From NCBI GenBank assembly GCA_008017155.1, contig SSGX01000019.1:1-42693 (forward strand): a stretch of 42,693 nt of DNA, written 5' to 3'. A model generated the notes under the pieces. That model had not been told where the DNA came from, did no database searches, and saw only the letters and a list, made by a program, of their open reading frames with translations. Numbering within the stretch: the stretch's first letter is position 1; the number at the start of each line of letters is the position of its first letter. Made by a program: the position numbers and the translations under genes. This DNA comes from Neisseriales bacterium (GTDB lineage: Bacteria > Pseudomonadota > Gammaproteobacteria > Burkholderiales > UBA11063). Shown here in pieces: positions 41,506-42,693 of this stretch.

Positions 41506-42222
41506 TTAGTCATGGTTGAAGTTAAGTGGAGAAAAAACAATTAGCTGATTGCTTGCGATTAGCGATTTGGGAATGAATTTGTCCATTCCTGAGCTATGTA
41601 TTTTGTTAATAAGGTCAGATTTATTGTGGGCATTAAATTTGCGATATAATTGATTGTATACGATGCTGGCAATAGTTTTGTCAGAGACTGGTGTAGCATT
41701 AGCACTTAATATTCTACTAATTTCCAGATCCGTTTTACCCATATACTTTAATACTGCAATTTCGTACTCTCTTTTGCTTAAATTTGGAAAGTGTAACTGA
41801 TAGTCTTTTTCTTCGTCTAGTATATTAATAATTGGAAGTTCATCCATACTAATACATTCGAGTTCAATTCCTACTAAGTCCTGATTCTCATTGATAACCG
41901 GTGATAAATAAACTCTATCAACAATGTATTCTTTACTTTTATCTAGATTCTGACTAATAAAATATCCTTGTACTTTTTTGCTACGTATTAGTGTATCATA
42001 TACCTGACTCTTCTTATCCATTAATGGTAAATGCTTCAAACAATCAAATAAATTTGCACCTTCTTTAAAAGTCATGTTGTATTTTGTAAAAAAATCAAGA
42101 TTAGTAATGCACAGTATTGTCATGTCTAAGTTAACCACAATAATATTATGATTTGATTTGAATTTTTTGGTGAAAATGCAGTATTCAGAGATAAAATTGG
42201 ACATATTTAACGTGCTAGACAT
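41506..42222 (-). CDS. PAS-like sensor with LuxR-type DNA-binding domain
   Basis: 238 residues. About residues 20-130 form a PAS-like sensor (NHNIIVVNLDMTILCITN, YDTLIRSKKVQGYFISQN). About 148-215 is a LuxR/GerE-type helix-turn-helix (FPNLSKREYEIAVLKYMGKT, DLEISRIL, then SDKTIASIVYNQLYRKFNAH). The recognition region is longer than standard, with an insertion (SANATPVSDKT) between the two helices. Presumably a ligand- or redox-responsive regulator. It is divergent from the carboxymuconolactone decarboxylase-family gene and precedes the K+ channel gene. Targets are unknown. Confidence 0.82.
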   Translation of the reverse strand: MSSTLNMSNFISEYCIFTKKFKSNHNIIVVNLDMTILCITNLDFFTKYNMTFKEGANLFDCLKHLPLMDKKSQVYDTLIRSKKVQGYFISQNLDKSKEYIVDRVYLSPVINENQDLVGIELECISMDELPIINILDEEKDYQLHFPNLSKREYEIAVLKYMGKTDLEISRILSANATPVSDKTIASIVYNQLYRKFNAHNKSDLINKIHSSGMDKFIPKSLIASNQLIVFSPLNFNHD

Positions 42223-42440
42223 AACAAAAACTTTGCCATTGTAGCATAGTTTCTTTTGTTTCGCAATAAGGAAAAATAATTATTTAGATGTTTTTATATT
42301 TTATGCTAGAATCTCTTCATGAGTTAGCTCAGCGTAATGGATGGCATATTCATGTTGCAGGTTGTCTAGATTTTGTAAACATTTATTATGTCTACTGTTC
42401 TTTTATTATTATTATTATTATTGTTTTTAAAGGAAGTTTA
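42223..42440. promoter_or_regulatory. Divergent promoter region with (TTA)6 tract
   Basis: 218 bp between the PAS/LuxR gene and the decarboxylase-family gene. A possible plus-strand promoter is TTGTCT (42362-42367), 16-bp spacer, TATTAT (42384-42389). The (TTA)6 repeat follows in the leader. Confidence 0.5.
42403..42420 (+). repeat. (TTA)6 trinucleotide tract
   Basis: Six perfect TTA units lie 20 bp upstream of the start codon, between the possible -10 and the AAAGGAAG ribosome site. Slippage would change leader length without altering a protein. Confidence 0.9.
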
Positions 42441-42693
42441 ATGGTAGATTATAAAAATAGTGATAAATATAAGCTTGGACTTAAACTGATGCAAGAAAAA
42501 TATGAGCAATCAGTTATTGATTCTGTAGATAAAAATTTGTACGACTTCTCTCCTGAACTTGCAGACTTGGTAGTCAGCCATGGAATGGCTGAAGTATGGG
42601 GACAGAAAACTTCGTCTATTCCGCTAAAAGATAAAGAGATGTTGATTGCCGCTGCGTTGATTGCTCAAGGTGGTTGCGATGAAGAGTTTGAAG
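42441..42693 (+). CDS. Carboxymuconolactone decarboxylase family protein (partial, 5' part)
   Basis: The gene runs off the window after 84 codons. ATG with AAAGGAAG. The start MVDYKNSDKYKLGLKLMQEK and the stretch LVVSHGMAEVWGQKTSSIPLKDKEMLIAAALIAQGG match the four-helix CMD (PcaC-like) fold, including the conserved GEVW-type turn. The CxxC of the AhpD branch would lie further on if present. The function may be decarboxylation in aromatic catabolism or a redox-related role. It cannot be settled from this part. Confidence 0.8.
   Translation, partial: MVDYKNSDKYKLGLKLMQEKYEQSVIDSVDKNLYDFSPELADLVVSHGMAEVWGQKTSSIPLKDKEMLIAAALIAQGGCDEEFE

Overview
The window is A+T-rich DNA (roughly 65% A+T by eye) from a Gram-negative proteobacterium. 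Supporting features are lipid A acyltransferases, many Sec/lipobox lipoproteins, an outer-membrane barrel, DsbB, and a ppsR next to rpsB-tsf. A betaproteobacterial, Neisseriales-like host is my best guess. That guess rests on recalled gene content, not on a phylogeny.

Layout. (1) 1-5400: two divergent LysR paralogues, a GH18 chitinase lipoprotein with two chitin-binding-like modules on Pro-Thr linkers, and a cytochrome b561. A 36-bp sequence with a 21-bp-spaced direct repeat occurs upstream of one LysR gene and again between the chitinase and the cytochrome. (2) 5400-6030: gene relics and an initiator tRNA-Met with a clear promoter. (3) 6031-12223, all minus strand: two lipid A-type acyltransferases, a 160-bp MITE-like palindrome, then a tight run of HlyIII-like protein, two polytopic glycosyltransferase-like proteins and a WbpD-like N-acetyltransferase. 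This looks like a cell-envelope glycan cluster. (4) 12297-17675: a dicarboxylate/amino-acid symporter, a J-domain/TM/SPOR fusion, a PaiB-like flavin protein, small lipoproteins and a Bcr/CflA-type MFS pump. (5) 17806-23055: a P19/Ftr-type iron uptake system (P19, a cupredoxin-Ftr1 fusion, a polyferredoxin) divergent from an outer-membrane barrel, with matching Fur-like boxes in front of both. (6) 23124-26728: a zinc-type module (COG0523 GTPase plus ABC importer) behind a Zur-like palindrome. (7) 26790-36396: two LysR regulators flanking three large lipoproteins. One ends in a bulb-type lectin-like domain, one is made of Cys-pair beta-sandwich repeats, and one has two DUF1566 domains plus a DUF1554 domain. 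(8) 36569-39936: dsbB, ppsR, rpsB and tsf with leader and attenuator. (9) 39937-42693: a membrane-gene relic, a PAS/LuxR regulator with a K+ channel gene, and the start of a carboxymuconolactone decarboxylase family gene behind a (TTA)6 tract.

Two threads link the regions. Metal acquisition covers iron uptake with its paired outer-membrane barrel, followed directly by zinc uptake. Surface or periplasmic lipoproteins repeatedly sit next to LysR regulators, and most share the sequence Cys-Asn-Ser/Ala-Gly at the acylated cysteine. The items most worth following up are the J-domain/SPOR fusion, the iron locus with its paired barrel and internal terminator, the lectin-like and repeat lipoproteins with their LysR neighbours, and the duplicated 36-bp operator-like element.
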